Counted from the stretch's first letter, positions 8,991 to 22,041 are shown. The stretch: DNA of 64,000 nucleotides from Escallonia rubra (GCA_033065855.1 JAVXUO010002832.1:135001-199000); one strand, 5' to 3'. Notes: generated by a model from the sequence alone, not told the origin. Numbers and translations are program-made.

Positions 8991-11900
8991 TGTAATACCC
9001 CGAACCTAGGCTTAACCGGTTATTATTACTTTAGCGACAGTTTTTTTTAAGAGTAATGTTCTTTTGAGTTTTTAGCGACGAATTTGGGGAGCATTATATG
9101 ATGATCTTTACTGACAATTTTTGTAGTTAACGTATAGACCTTATTAACAGGTGTTAGCAACAAATTAGTGTAGCGGGGTAGGTAATAAACCATTAAGTTC
9201 TTTTAATGCGCCATCTTTCATAAATAAATATAATGGACATTTTTGTAACAATAAAAGTCTCGAGTAGAATTTAAATGGCTTAGGGAATGGTAGGGGGACT
9301 TATGGTAATTGTACAAATTAGGGTTGATTTATATATATAGTGTAGGAATCGTGGGCAGCCGACCTTGGCTTCGGAAGGCAACAGATCGAGATAGAGAAAG
9401 AGAGAAGTAGAGAGGGCTCTCCGGGGAAGGGATTAGAGGATTCTCTTTCTGGCGAAGTTTTCCGGTAAGGTTTCCTTGAAAATTTATGTTCTTATCTATG
9501 TATATATTGTAAGTTATGGCTATTGCATATATATGTATCTGCGTATGGGTTGGATCTGTGTTGATATGGTTGGGTTTGTGAGAGTCTTTGTGTGGTAGAA
9601 GAAAGGAAGAGGGCCACTGCCGTGAGGTAGTGGATGTCGCCGTGGTGCGTTTTGTTGGATATATGTGAGATCGTGTAAACCGTAAGAATAGGTTTAATGG
9701 GTCTGCCGTGAGTAGTCTGTGAGTTGTTGATGCATTGGTTTGGGAGTGCGATAGTGATGCCTGAGGGAACTGTGAAGGAGATGCGATTCAACCCGCCACT
9801 ATGTGCTCATAGATTTGTGTAGGGGCTGTGAGGGATTGGATGTGCGGGTGACAGCCTTGGGCCGTCACGGCTGAGAAACCGAGTGAAGGAGGTGGCAGCC
9901 ATGGTTGCCGTGAGAAACGGAGATGGCTGGGCAGCCATGGGCTGCCATAATTACATTTTTCGGTGCTTTGTGAGGGTGTGGGAAGTGGTGTGATGTGGAT
10001 GTAATGGAGTAATATGTGAACCTGTAGTGTGTGTAAAGATGAGATCACATATATGTGTACAGCGTGTGTACATGTATATATACATTTTGTGTGTGAGTGA
10101 TGTTGAGTTAGCGTGTGGGTGCATGTAGTCCAAGGTGTGTGTGTGTGTTTGCGGTGGAAGTTTGGAGTGAAGTGTTGTTGAGTGCCCAGGTGTTTCAAAT
10201 GGTGGTTGCCGTGCGCACCAGTGGGGAGAGAACCGTGAGTATGTGCGGTGATTAATATATGTGGGTGTTATATATGTGTTTGAGAGGGTACAAATGGGTA
10301 TGAATAGATGTGAGTGGGTAATGTATGTGTGAGTGTGTAAACTGATAAAGTGGGTTCGGATAGTGGGTTTTGAGGAAGAAGAAGATACTGGCAAAAAGAG
10401 GAAAAGCTTTAGTTTGAAATTGAACTCAAGTGTCGCTAAAAAGGTATCCTATTCCAGCAGTTTATTTTCGAATTTTTAAAATATATTTATAAATTTATTT
10501 GTACAAAACTCAAAGAAGTAACTTATGTTAATTTTGCAAGATCTACACACAGTAAAATTTTCAGATTTTTTGGAGCTCGATAAGCATGCTAACTAATTTT
10601 ATTTGTAAAAGCGTTTTTCGGTGTATTTTAAAATAGTAAACTAAGTTATTAAATTATGATACTTTTATAATAGTCTTACATAGCTATGATAATGTATATT
10701 CCAGAGTTTTAAAAGTTTTGAAAGTCGTTTGCTATTTTTAGCGTTCTTAACAGTGTAGCGTCCGAACGGATATAGCGTAACGCTTCATTGTCACGATAGT
10801 TATTAAATTATTTCTAAGGACCTCTTCTGAATAGATTCAGACAAAGTGCAAATAGGTAATTAATTCTAATGACTCTTTTAGGTTATATCTGGGTGGATAA
10901 GGTACTTTAGGCATTGGGGGCACATAAGTAATTATACATAGGTCGGGGGACGGTTGGGTAAAATTTTACTCATCTAAAAGAAAACTAATACCTAATACTT
11001 AGGTGTGTTCGAGCGTTAATGAATGACATTTGTATGATTTGTTATTTAGGTTTTTATAGTCAAGAGTTAGGGCCGGCATTTGAGCAAATACCTGAAGCGG
11101 ATTTTGAGCGAGGTAAGTACTCCTGCCATATTCCTCCGTATACCCTATTTTCCGTTTATGTATATGTATGAATGAATTGTTCAAATTATAAGTTTTAAAG
11201 CCTTTTACATGCTACTGTTTTTGTGTAAATTGTTTGATGAGAAAATGCATAAAAAAATGCCATGGAATGTTTTCTATGAGTTGTGTTTTAAAGTTGGCTT
11301 ATGTTGAATGAGACGGTATTTCTGGCTCGGTTGTTGCGCCCCATATCCACGGGGGAAAGTTGGATTGTTGGGTCCTGGTCAACGGGACGATACGTTGACG
11401 CACAGTACTGTTGCTCGTGGTGCGCCATTGCGTCCACATATGTATCCCGGATGAAGGAGGGATTGTGTGCCCTAGTCAGGGGGGCGCATACCCTGACCAA
11501 ATAATGTTCATCCCAGGTGGAGTAGGGATTGTGGGCCCTAGTCAGGGGGGAACGTACGCTGACCGCAACATACCCATGTTATGATGAACTGTGATAGTTG
11601 TTAATAAGCCTACTTGATGTCAGACTTCATTTCTGAGAATCTTGGATGCATTGCTTTCAAAAATTCTATATATGTATAGTATCTCTTGTGAAAATGTTTA
11701 CCAGCTTTAAATTGAAGAAAATCGTGGCATGTTTCATGTTTTATGAATCCCAAAACTATTTTAGGAATATGGTATGTGTACTTACTGGGCCCCAAGCTCA
11801 CCCCTTTTTATAAATGTTTTCAGGCGATCAACTAGATGAACATGAGTATTACGAGAGAAATGAGAATGAAGCTGCAGGAGATGCTCATTAGGAAGTTGTT

Positions 11901-12198
11901 TAAGCCCTTGAGAAATTGTAGAACTGCCAGTTATTTATTTGTATTGTTCGTAGCTTAATTTTAGGAGGTTTCTTTAAAACAAATAGTATCAGTTTTTATG
12001 GAGGAATTCAGTAAAGATGATTTGGAAAAGAGTTGTAAGGACATCTTTAGAAGTCATGTTATGGTTAATGTATGATCTTAGAATTGTGTACAAGTTTTAG
12101 TGAGTAAGGCCTGGCAGAGCCCTAAATTGGAGTCTTTTGGGTCTGCGGCCGGTCACGTGCCTAGCTCGCGGGCCTGCCCGTGGGTTCGGGTCGTGACA
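8991..12198 (+). repeat. 5' LTR of the LARD
   Basis: Runs from TGTAATACCCC to CGTGACA and repeats 4243 bp downstream. A likely TATA box (TTTATATATATAG) lies near 9331-9343. Apparent short ORFs on the minus strand come from GT-rich sequence at 9960-10350 and are not coding. Confidence 0.95.
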
Positions 12199-13233
12199 GA
12201 AATGGTATCAGAGCATTACGATTTTGGGATATTAGAGTTTAAGTAATGATTTCGCTGGTTAGGTTTTAGAACCCTAAGTGATGATCCAATTTTATTGGTA
12301 AAGTTTCTTTAAGTTGCTATTGATGATGATGACTTACATTTCGAAAGTTTCATACCATTAAGAGAACTTACTTCGTTTGGGTGAAGTTAGATTAGATTGG
12401 TTCAGAGAAATGTTTTCTAGTTGTCAAGGCTGGTTCAGAATGTAGAAACTTTGAGACTTTTGGAAAGTTACGAAAACTCTCGAAGTTTCGCAAGTGTTAA
12501 AGTGTAAGTGATGACCTGGTAAGTTAGAGCTTAGCATTACGACTTAAATAGGAATTGTGACGTTTAATATTCGTCGGTGATAGATTTTGGTGCAGAGGAT
12601 AGGCATTGCTCGGATATTGTGTGGTTAGTACATATCTAAGTTATAGCAAAAGCTTAATGTCTGGATACTGTGAGTATAATGAAATTCGAGGTCGAATTTC
12701 TTTTAACGGGGAGCAGATATAATATCCTGGTCTCAAGTTGATTTCATGGTTGATTTTGATGAATATTTTTGATACTCTAGAAATTTGATCACTTGGTGGA
12801 ACTTCAGAGTTTAGCGACTATTTAGTCGTATAAGTTCAGAATTATGGAGATAGCATTTATAATTGGCGAATGTTCTAATTTAAAAGTATTAATCCTAGAC
12901 GTATTTTTCTTTGGTAAATTAAAGTGAGCTTTGAGTTAATTTTATGATGGGAGATAAGATCAGAGCAATCTAGTTTTGAGGTATCGTTTATCAATGGGTT
13001 AAAGTGTGTTAAATGCGTATCACACAACTTGATGCCTTAAGGTCTTTAGTGCAGGTGCCTGTAAACTCGCTTGAGATTATATTCGAGTTTGGTTGTCAAC
13101 CTTTTGGATGGATTTAGTTGTGTGGTACACTTGAGATGTTATGCTGATGGTTATCTGAGATCAAGCATGATTAAGATCAGCTGTGTAAGGAGTACCGAAT
13201 TTCGAGGACGAAATTTCTTTAAGGGGGAGATAT
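12199..13233 (+). other. Internal region of the LARD: PBS, non-coding body, PPT
   Basis: The primer-binding site TGGTATCAGAGC is at 12203-12214, four bases after the LTR, and matches the 3' end of initiator tRNA-Met. The polypurine tract AAGGGGGAGATAT is at 13221-13233, directly before the 3' LTR. No gag or pol is found. A degenerate copy of the tract's neighbourhood (CGAGGTCGAATTTC) occurs at about 12690. Confidence 0.9.
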
Positions 13234-16200
13234 TGTAATACCCCGAACCTAGGCTTAACCGGTTATTATTACTTTAGCGACAGTTTTTTTTAAGAGTAAT
13301 GTTCTTTTGAGTTTTTAGCGACGAATTTGGGGAGCATTATATGATGATCTTTACTGACAATTTTTGTAGTTAACGTATAGACCTTATTAACAGGTGTTAG
13401 CAACAAATTAGTGTAGCGGGGTAGGTAATAAACCATTAAGTTCTTTTAATGCGCCATCTTTCATAAATAAATATAATGGACATTTTTGTAACAATAAAAG
13501 TCTCGAGTAGAATTTAAATGGCTTAGGGAATGGTAGGGGGACTTATGGTAATTGTACAAATTAGGGTTGATTTATATATATAGTGTAGGAATCGTGGGCA
13601 GCCGACCTTGGCTTCGGAAGGCAACAGATCGAGATAGAGAAAGAGAGAAGTAGAGAGGGCTCTCCGGGGAAGGGATTAGAGGATTCTCTTTCTGGCGAAG
13701 TTTTCCGGTAAGGTTTCCTTGAAAATTTATGTTCTTATCTATGTATATATTGTAAGTTATGGCTATTGCATATATATGTATCTGCGTATGGGTTGGATCT
13801 GTGTTGATATGGTTGGGTTTGTGAGAGTCTTTGTGTGGTAGAAGAAAGGAAGAGGGCCACTGCCGTGAGGTAGTGGATGTCGCCGTGGTGCGTTTTGTTG
13901 GATATATGTGAGATCGTGTAAACCGTAAGAATAGGTTTAATGGGTCTGCCGTGAGTAGTCTGTGAGTTGTTGATGCATTGGTTTGGGAGTGCGATAGTGA
14001 TGCCTGAGGGAACTGTGAAGGAGATGCGATTCAACCCGCCACTATGTGCTCATAGATTTGTGTAGGGGCTGTGAGGGATTGGATGTGCGGGTGACAGCCT
14101 TGGGCCGTCACGGCTGAGAAACCGAGTGAAGGAGGTGGCAGCCATGGTTGCCGTGAGAAACGGAGATGGCTGGGCAGCCATGGGCTGCCATAATTACATT
14201 TTTCGGTGCTTTGTGAGGGTGTGGGAAGTGGTGTGATGTGGATGTAATGGAGTAATATGTGAACCTGTAGTGTGTGTAAAGATGAGATCACATATATGTG
14301 TACAGCGTGTGTACATGTATATATACATTTTGTGTGTGAGTGATGTTGAGTTAGCGTGTGGGTGCATGTAGTCCAAGGTGTGTGTGTGTGTTTGCGGTGG
14401 AAGTTTGGAGTGAAGTGTTGTTGAGTGCCCAGGTGTTTCAAATGGTGGTTGCCGTGCGCACCAGTGGGGAGAGAACCGTGAGTATGTGCGGTGATTAATA
14501 TATGTGGGTGTTATATATGTGTTTGAGAGGGTACAAATGGGTATGAATAGATGTGAGTGGGTAATGTATGTGTGAGTGTGTAAACTGATAAAGTGGGTTC
14601 GGATAGTGGGTTTTGAGGAAGAAGAAGATACTGGCAAAAAGAGGAAAAGCTTTAGTTTGAAATTGAACTCAAGTGTCGCTAAAAAGGTATCCTATTCCAG
14701 CAGTTTATTTTCGAATTTTTAAAATATATTTATAAATTTATTTGTACAAAACTCAAAGAAGTAACTTATGTTAATTTTGCAAGATCTACACACAGTAAAA
14801 TTTTCAGATTTTTTGGAGCTCGATAAGCATGCTAACTAATTTTATTTGTAAAAGCGTTTTTCGGTGTATTTTAAAATAGTAAACTAAGTTATTAAATTAT
14901 GATACTTTTATAATAGTCTTACATAGCTATGATAATGTATATTCCAGAGTTTTAAAAGTTTTGAAAGTCGTTTGCTATTTTTAGCGTTCTTAACAGTGTA
15001 GCGTCCGAACGGATATAGCGTAACGCTTCATTGTCACGATAGTTATTAAATTATTTCTAAGGACCTCTTCTGAATAGATTCAGACAAAGTGCAAATAGGT
15101 AATTAATTCTAATGACTCTTTTAGGTTATATCTGGGTGGATAAGGTACTTTAGGCATTGGGGGCACATAAGTAATTATACATAGGTCGGGGGACGGTTGG
15201 GTAAAATTTTACTCATCTAAAAGAAAACTAATACCTAATACTTAGGTGTGTTCGAGCGTTAATGAATGACATTTGTATGATTTGTTATTTAGGTTTTTAT
15301 AGTCAAGAGTTAGGGCCGGCATTTGAGCAAATACCTGAAGCGGATTTTGAGCGAGGTAAGTACTCCTGCCATATTCCTCCGTATACCCTATTTTCCGTTT
15401 ATGTATATGTATGAATGAATTGTTCAAATTATAAGTTTTAAAGCCTTTTACATGCTACTGTTTTTGTGTAAATTGTTTGATGAGAAAATGCATAAAAAAA
15501 TGCCATGGAATGTTTTCTATGAGTTGTGTTTTAAAGTTGGCTTATGTTGAATGAGACGGTATTTCTGGCTCGGTTGTTGCGCCCCATATCCACGGGGGAA
15601 AGTTGGATTGTTGGGTCCTGGTCAACGGGACGATACGTTGACGCACAGTACTGTTGCTCGTGGTGCGCCATTGCGTCCACATATGTATCCCGGATGAAGG
15701 AGGGATTGTGTGCCCTAGTCAGGGGGGCGCATACCCTGACCAAATAATGTTCATCCCAGGTGGAGTAGGGATTGTGGGCCCTAGTCAGGGGGGAACGTAC
15801 GCTGACCGCAACATACCCATGTTATGATGAACTGTGATAGTTGTTAATAAGCCTACTTGATGTCATACTTCATTTCTGAGAATCTTGGATGCATTGCTTT
15901 CAAAAATTCTATATATGTATAGTATCTCTTGTGAAAATGTTTACCAGCTTTAAATTGAAGAAAATCGTGGCATGTTTCATGTTTTATGAATCCCAAAACT
16001 ATTTTAGGAATATGGTATGTGTACTTACTGGGCCCCAAGCTCACCCCTTTTTATAAATGTTTTCAGGCGATCAACTAGATGAACATGAGTATTACGAGAG
16101 AAATGAGAATGAAGCTGCAGGAGATGCTCATTAGGAAGTTGTTTAAGCCCTTGAGAAATTGTAGAACTGCCAGTTATTTATTTGTATTGTTCGTAGCTTA

Positions 16201-16441
16201 ATTTTAGGAGGTTTCTTTAAAACAAATAGTATCAGTTTTTATGGAGGAATTCAGTAAAGATGATTTGGAAAAGAGTTGTAAGGACATCTTTAGAAGTCAT
16301 GTTATGGTTAATGTATGATCTTAGAATTGTGTACAAGTTTTAGTGAGTAAGGCCTGGCAGAGCCCTAAATTGGAGTCTTTTGGGTCTGCGGCCGGTCACG
16401 TGCCTAGCTCGCGGGCCTGCCCGTGGGTTCGGGTCGTGACA
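13234..16441 (+). repeat. 3' LTR of the LARD
   Basis: Same 3208 bp as the 5' LTR. The one difference I found by eye is G to T at 11622 versus 15865. It ends CGTGACA followed by the TCGGG duplication. Confidence 0.95.
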
Positions 16442-16446
16442 TCGGG

Positions 16447-17114
16447 CCTGGGAGTCCCTACCTCCGGCATAAGGACGTCCGCAGGTAGTGAAGAGGCAGT
16501 CAAATCTTCGTCTTCTCCGACGAGGAAGCCGACCGATCTGGTAGAAGGATCAGATCCATAGGTCTTCTGCGTCGACATTGGCGACTTCACGTCCTGATGC
16601 TACTCCCCTCTCCTTCTTTTTTCAGACACAGGCGCACCAATCCCCTCGCCCTCACCTTCTCACAGCAGCCATGGCTGCTTACCCACGAACCCATCACTGT
16701 ATCTCATTAGAGCCCGTTTAACCCTTTCTTTCTTACTTTGTTTCTGCAAACTTTTATCATTTAGGTAACCACACAAACAAAAAACATTATCTGAAGAAAA
16801 AATGTTTCCAAAAGGCCAAATTCACAAAGAATGTCCCAGAACTTTTATCCCATCTGTGCACTACCAAGACAAAGCAGAACACGGCAAACATAAAAATGAT
16901 AATTCATGACTCACCACAACAGAACAAATTTCGGGGAAGAGGCTCGCGCAGGTAACAACTCTAATGAGAAAGGACGGTGAGAGAAACGAGAGAGAGAGAG
17001 AGAAAGGACGGTGAGAGAAAGGAGAGAGAGAGAAAGAGAAAGGACAGTGAGAGAAACGAGAGAGAGAGAGAGATGTCATAAGGACAATGAGAGAAAGGAC
17101 AGAGAAAGAGGAAA
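16447..17114. other. Interior of element B, right part
   Basis: Continues the element B interior after the LTR element. A minus-strand frame at about 16450-16590 begins MKSPMSTQKTYGSDPS and runs to the LTR junction; I do not recognise it. From about 16970 to 17090 there is a purine-rich GAGAGAGAAAGGAC repeat. I see no clear gene. Confidence 0.35.
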
Positions 17115-17435
17115 AAAAAGTAGTGTCTGTCCACTCGTCCGCTACATAATGTAGCGGATGGAACATGAGGGTATTTTTGTCAAAAAAATGTCTGCTACAT
17201 TATGTAGCTAACGTATTTAAAAAAAACGTAAAAAAAAAGATTTGGACCGTCCGCGATACAGTGTAGCGGACGGGCGGAGGGGCAAAAAGGTAAAAAAGTC
17301 CGTCCGCGACATTATGTCGCGGACGACTGACAGTATTCAAAAAAGGCGCGATCTGGGCCGTCCATCTTTCTGGATGGACGGTCAGATCGCGCTTGCAAAA
17401 TATCCCATTTTGCCCGCGCTCTCAACGGATCAGCT

Positions 17436-17437
<2 letters not shown>
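17115..17437. repeat. Right TIR of element B
   Basis: Palindromes at 17137, 17190, 17249 and 17302, a hairpin at 17347-17391, and the tip CGGATCAGCTCC at 17437. An (AT)n tract follows from 17438 to 17498. Confidence 0.88.
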
Positions 17438-17498
<61 letters not shown>

Positions 17499-17501
<3 letters not shown>

Positions 17502-17789
17502 AGCCGATCCACACCCACCTGTGGAGAAATATTTCTCCACAATAAATCTGGTCGTCCACGTGTACTCGTGGATGGCCCAGATCTGTTTTTTTTTTCTATT
17601 GAAAAAGTTACAACCGTCACTCTTTAAAGAGATTGCAAAAGATCCCAAAAATGCCCTTGGAAGCAGAAAAAACCCCAACCTCTAGTCTTTCTAGCGGTTG
17701 GGGGCCCACTAATTTCCTCCCAACCGCTACAAAGTGTAGCAATTGGGAGCACACCCAACCGCTACACTTAGTAGGGGTTACTATCATGG

Positions 17790-17790
<1 letters not shown>
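17499..17790. mobile_element. Diverged short relative of the MULE end (MITE-like)
   Basis: Starts GGGAGCCGATCC directly after an (AT)n tract, one base from the MULE tip. It has its own hairpins (CCTGTGGAGAAA/TTTCTCCACA at about 17518-17540, GTCCACG/CGTGGA at 17553-17573) and a different palindrome (CAACCGCTAC...GTAGC at about 17721-17747). (AT)n follows from 17791. I see no matching right-hand tip, so it may be truncated. Confidence 0.5.
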
Positions 17791-17838
<48 letters not shown>

Positions 17839-17979
17839 GTATATATACACGTGTATATACGTATATATACACGTGTATATACGTATATATACACGTGTAT
17901 ATACGTATGTATACATATACGTATATATATATATATACGTGTATATACGTGTATATATATATATACACGTATATATATA
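17791..17979. repeat. (TA)n and TATACGTATATATACACGTG compound microsatellite
   Basis: A pure TA tract passes into roughly 20-bp repeats mixing TACGTA and CACGTG, then ends where the left hairpin of element 2 begins. It occupies the place where element 2's terminal bases should be. Confidence 0.9.
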
Positions 17980-18370
17980 GCCTATACGCGATCTGGCCGT
18001 CTATCCTAAAAGATGGACGGCCCAGATCGCGCCTTTTTCGAAAACTGTCAGTCGTCCGCGACATAGTGTCGCGGACGGGCTTTTTTTACCTTTTTGCCCC
18101 TCCTCCCCCGTCCGCTACACTGTATAGCGGACGTCATTCAAGTCCTGACATGTGACAGCAAAAAGTCGTCCGCTATACAGTGTAACGGACGTCCCCTAGG
18201 CTGACACCTGTCAGGACCAGTCCCGTCAGTCCTTTACGCCCACGACGGTTATCTTGTCCTTATCTGTCCCGTCAGCATTGTCCGCTACACAGTCTGGCAG
18301 ACGTAATAGTCCGCGATATAATGCAGCGGACAACCTAAAATTGTCCGCTACACTGTGTAGCAGCCGTTTC
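17980..18370. repeat. Left TIR of element 2 (tip lost)
   Basis: Hairpin at 17988-18033, palindromes at 18054, 18110, 18168, 18280, 18309 and 18343. Order and spacers (for example CCTTTTTGCCCCTCC and CAGCAAAAAG) match the reverse complement of the right TIR at 29640-30040. Confidence 0.85.
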
Positions 18371-18849
18371 ATATATATTAAAAAAAAAACCCTAACTACG
18401 ACACTCTTCTCCCTTCTTCCTACTCACAAATTTTCCCAGCGACATTGGCAAGCAGATCTTCACAATTTCTTCTTAAGAGCAGCTTTAATAGCCTAATAGA
18501 TCACGTAAGTTCACAAAATCAATCATTTACATGTTTGTAATCTATAGTTGTGATGAATATTGCGTTTTATGCGTGGTTTTGATTATGCATTGAGCATGTG
18601 CTAGCGATGAGAATTTATATATGTATGTATTTGTTCATGTGCTAACGTTTGTAAAATCCGATTCCGTATATGTATATATATCTATTATACATACATATGA
18701 GTATATATGCTAACATTGTATGTATTATGCATGTGCTTGCGTTATATGTATTATGCATGTGCTAGCGTCGTATTTTTGCAAGCGATTATCAAAAACCAAA
18801 CCGTAAAATCCAAACTGAGACCGTTTTTCCATAATTTCAGTTGCAAAAA
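18371..18849 (+). promoter_or_regulatory. Promoter side and 5' leader of PMD-Ulp1 copy 2, with leader intron
   Basis: ATATATATTAAA at about 18371-18382 is a plausible TATA region. A leader intron runs 18505-18840 (CAC/GTAAGT donor, TAATTTCAG acceptor), ending nine bases before the start codon. Placement is by splice-site form only. Confidence 0.5.
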
Positions 18850-21800
18850 ATGGAATTTAACCCTAGACCAGAAGATTCATCTGTGTTATACGACCAAGCC
18901 AACCATATCAGTACGTTCATATGGGATGGTGGAGTAATATTACATTATTTATCAACTTTCTTATTCTTAGGAACGTTGTATACCGTTTGTTTTGCTTAAA
19001 TTGTATTTATTAATTCGTAGGAAAGAGAACTTCTTACCACCATAGAAGTATCTCGCGAGTTCACATCATGGAAACTGAACACCTCCCAGAAAAGTATAGT
19101 GCGTGGAATTGGGTTTGGGATTTTCACGCACGGGCAGATCTTTCAACAGCTTGACCGGGCCTTGATATGTGCCCTTGTTGAGAGGTGGATAAGTGAAACG
19201 AATACGTTTCACTTCCCGCTCGGAGAGATGACAATTACCCTAAAAGATGTAGGGTTCATCTTAGGGTTGCCGGTGACGGGGCGGCCGGTAATTGCTCCTC
19301 CGTCAGAAGTAACGAATAAGAGAACCGCTAGGGACTTCTTCACTTCGATACCCCAGGATCAATTTAGCAGTGGTGGTATAAAGTTGAAGTGGTTGGTAGA
19401 TACCTACGAGATTTTGCCGAAAAACTATACGGGCCGTGAGCTTGTGCTGTACACACAAGCCTTCCTCTGGTGGGTGATGGGGGCAATTTTATTCCCAACG
19501 ACGTCGAAGAACACGGTCAGCGTGAGATATTTACCGTTGTTGGGTAACCTGGCAGAGGTTGGGGATTATGCCTGGGGTGCAGCGGTTCTTTCGTATCTGT
19601 ACCGAGCATTGCACAAAGCAACGATGCCCGACTCCAAAGCCATATGTGCATGTCTCTCGCTATTGCATGTATATCATATAAATCCTATCCTCGTTATTGT
19701 TTTTTTTTAGTTGAATCGACGATATCAATATAATTTTCCCGTGTTCTCAGGTGTGGTCTTATGAACACCTTGCTACCGGTGCACCAACGCGTAGGGATGG
19801 AACCGATAAAGTGTGGCCTCGGTTGCGTGCTTGGGAGTACAGCCAGAGGGATAGCCACTACCGTAGGAGAGTCGATCCCCATCACAAAATTACGTACTAT
19901 CGGTGGGAGTTCGACCATCTATCTCCGGGCCAAATGCGTTGGGCACCGTACATACGTTTGGCGCGACGGGTGGGAGAGTCGTTCGTCTTCACGCTCTCCG
20001 GGTTGCAGCGCACACCCCTGATCCACTTCGAGGTCGCAGAGTGGCAGCTGCCAGACCGAGCAATGCGCCATTTTGAGTTGGAGCAGGGTTTGCCAGCTGA
20101 TGCCCCAGATATGAGGGTTAACAGGGACCCACCGGATGTCGGACGGTTTGGCAAGGCCAATGCGCACGAATTGTGCACGGCCAAAATAGAGCTTTGGAGT
20201 TCTTGGCAGGACACACTAGCGGCCATCATCTCAGAGCCGGACCCTGTTATCAGCATCGAACAGTACGATGAGTGGTACTACCGCATTACGCGGAGGAGAG
20301 TAGCCCCAGTAAACTTTGAATGCGGGGAGAGGTATGCGCCTAGGGGTCAGATCAATGAGCGTATGGCATTCAATCTCGTAAGTTGCCCAACCAGTCTGAC
20401 TTCTCTTGAATTTGTTAAATATAAATGTCGGATTGAAGTTACTTATTTTTTTATCTCTTTGGATGTAGGTTAATGCCTCGCTTGCATTCTTCCAGAAGTT
20501 GAGTGAGCGGAAGGATCTGGTGAGTGCAATGGGCGAGGATCTTCGCCAACAGGCTGCTGCACTGGCTTTAGGCTGCGGGAATTTTGTGCGCCAAGCATCA
20601 GGACAGTCTTCGGTCGGCAGGCCGGGAATAGGTTATACGGGCGTTAGCCAGGGATACGGTGATCCTTCCGGACAGGCTTCAGGGGTGAGCCAGGGAGTTG
20701 GTGGTCCCTCTGTAGCGGGGATGGGAGACGCTTAAGCGTCGTGGGCCGATTACAGCGGCCCCTCCTTCAATTTGTTCCCAGAACCCCAACCCCTTTGTCA
20801 GAGTCAAGTCATGCAAGACTGGCCTTTCGGAAACTACGGTTTCTCCGAGGCACTGCCCATTGTCCCGTGGGTGGGACCAATTGGTGCCCTCGGAGGGCAA
20901 TATCAGCCGACAGAAGAAATGGCCGGAGAGCTATATCAGCCGGTCGGGGCCCCCGAAGCGGATTATCAGCCAGTCGAACCATCTTTCGGAGGCCAATATC
21001 CCTTGCTCTTGCCCCCTAGCGGAGGGCAAGATTTGTCAATCGACCCCTGAGGGCAATATCCGAAGGGGCATCTAGCCAGGCCCCTAAAGCCACATAAATG
21101 CGAGCTAATCCGAGCCCGTTATTTTAGCAGCCCCCCCCCCAAGACGGAGTGTCGTATGACGTGGATCACCCACAGGACTTGGATTACAATGCCTCGTGGA
21201 GAGAAATGGCCTCGCTGACGTCGGGAGCTTGGTTAGACAACTTTGTCATCTCGCACTACGTGAAAATTCTGAGGGAAAGGTGTCGGGAGCAGCCAAACTA
21301 CGGTCCGTGCATTTTTATCTTTGATGCTTTTTTTCACGGCATGCTAGTACGAGAGTCTGACGACTGGGTTGATTCAAGGAAGGGGAGAGCCCTGCCCCAG
21401 TGGAGACCGTCCGCTAACCTGTAAGCATATCTTGCTAGGGATAGTCCAGTGAGCGCAAGTGTTACCGACGTGTTTCTAATCCCATTTATATGGAATGCCC
21501 ACTGGTACTTGGTTTGATATGAACCAGTAAAGAAGACGGTATCAGTCATCGACAGTCTCTACGATGATACCCCCGTGATGCCTGTGATTGACATGTACCA
21601 CGGCATAGGCCAGTTGGGTGCCATGGTAAGATCTTGTTTACTTCTTATTGTAACTTGCATATTGTAAAACTGATTAATCTTATTATGTTTGCTATGTTTA
21701 ATGTTTAATGCTTATTATGTTTCTCGTAGAATCTATTTGTTGTCTTGGTCAATGGTTGGCGTCAAGAGAGGGTAGCGGTCAGGCCAAAGCTCATTTTCCG

Positions 21801-22041
21801 ATTGAAAAGAAGTAGGCCCAAGCAACATAATTCCTCGGACTGCAGCGTCTTCGTCTGCGTGTACATGGATTACATTTGTCAGTCTGAGAGCCTCAAGAAG
21901 ACCGTCTGGAGCCGAGAATGCATAGAAGGCTTTAGGTATAGGATGGCTTGGCAAATTATCAATGGCCGGCCTAGAGCTATTAGGTTTATTGTAAATCCGT
22001 GTAATAACGAGGATCCCGCAGGAGATGAGGGCCCCAATTGA
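18850..22041 (+). pseudogene. PMD-Ulp1 fusion, copy 2 (full length, broken)
   Basis: Gives the complete gene model that copy 1 lacks. Exons: 18850-18933, 19021-19668, 19751-20377, 20469-21625 and 21730-22041, with GT/AG borders. The start MEFNPRPEDSSVLYDQ is typical of MAIN-like PMD proteins; FPLGEMTITLKDVGFILGLP is the PMD core. The Ulp1 half retains His at 21500-21502 (H-W) and Cys at 21841-21843 (D-C-S). Breaks: stop at 20733-20735, a frame change in the linker, and stops at about 21048, 21422 and 21517. A run of nine C at 21130 marks another unstable point. Not functional as one protein. Confidence 0.85.

Larger units (their letters stand above)
8991..16441 (+). mobile_element. Large-LTR retrotransposon derivative without genes (LARD type)
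   Basis: Two 3208-bp LTRs in TG...CA form flank a 1035-bp internal region with no coding capacity. The 5-bp target duplication TCGGG is at 8986-8990 and 16442-16446. A primer-binding site and polypurine tract are in place. The internal 3' end reads like the tail of a Ty3/gypsy polyprotein (EFRGRNFFKG then a stop), so a gypsy origin is likely. It must borrow proteins from a relative to move. The LTRs are almost identical, so the insertion is young. Confidence 0.95.
8261..17437. mobile_element. Non-autonomous MULE element B, split by an LTR element
   Basis: Begins GGGAGCTGATCCGTTGAGAG at 8261 and ends with its inverted match CTCTCAACGGATCAGCTCC at 17437; both ends abut (AT)n. The inverted arms match over about 325 bp, including four palindromes and one hairpin each. 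Without the LTR element and its 5-bp target duplication it would be about 1.7 kb. The interior (8591-8985 and 16447-17114) resembles captured genic sequence, as in Pack-MULEs. No transposase is present. Confidence 0.85.

Noticed and set aside
9492..11801. Pairs of identical short ORFs in the LARD LTRs (also 13735-16044)
   Set aside because: Identical because the LTRs are identical; no domain, GT-rich composition.
12203..12214. TGGTATCAGAGC as part of a tRNA gene
   Set aside because: No cloverleaf around it; position just after an LTR makes it a primer-binding site.
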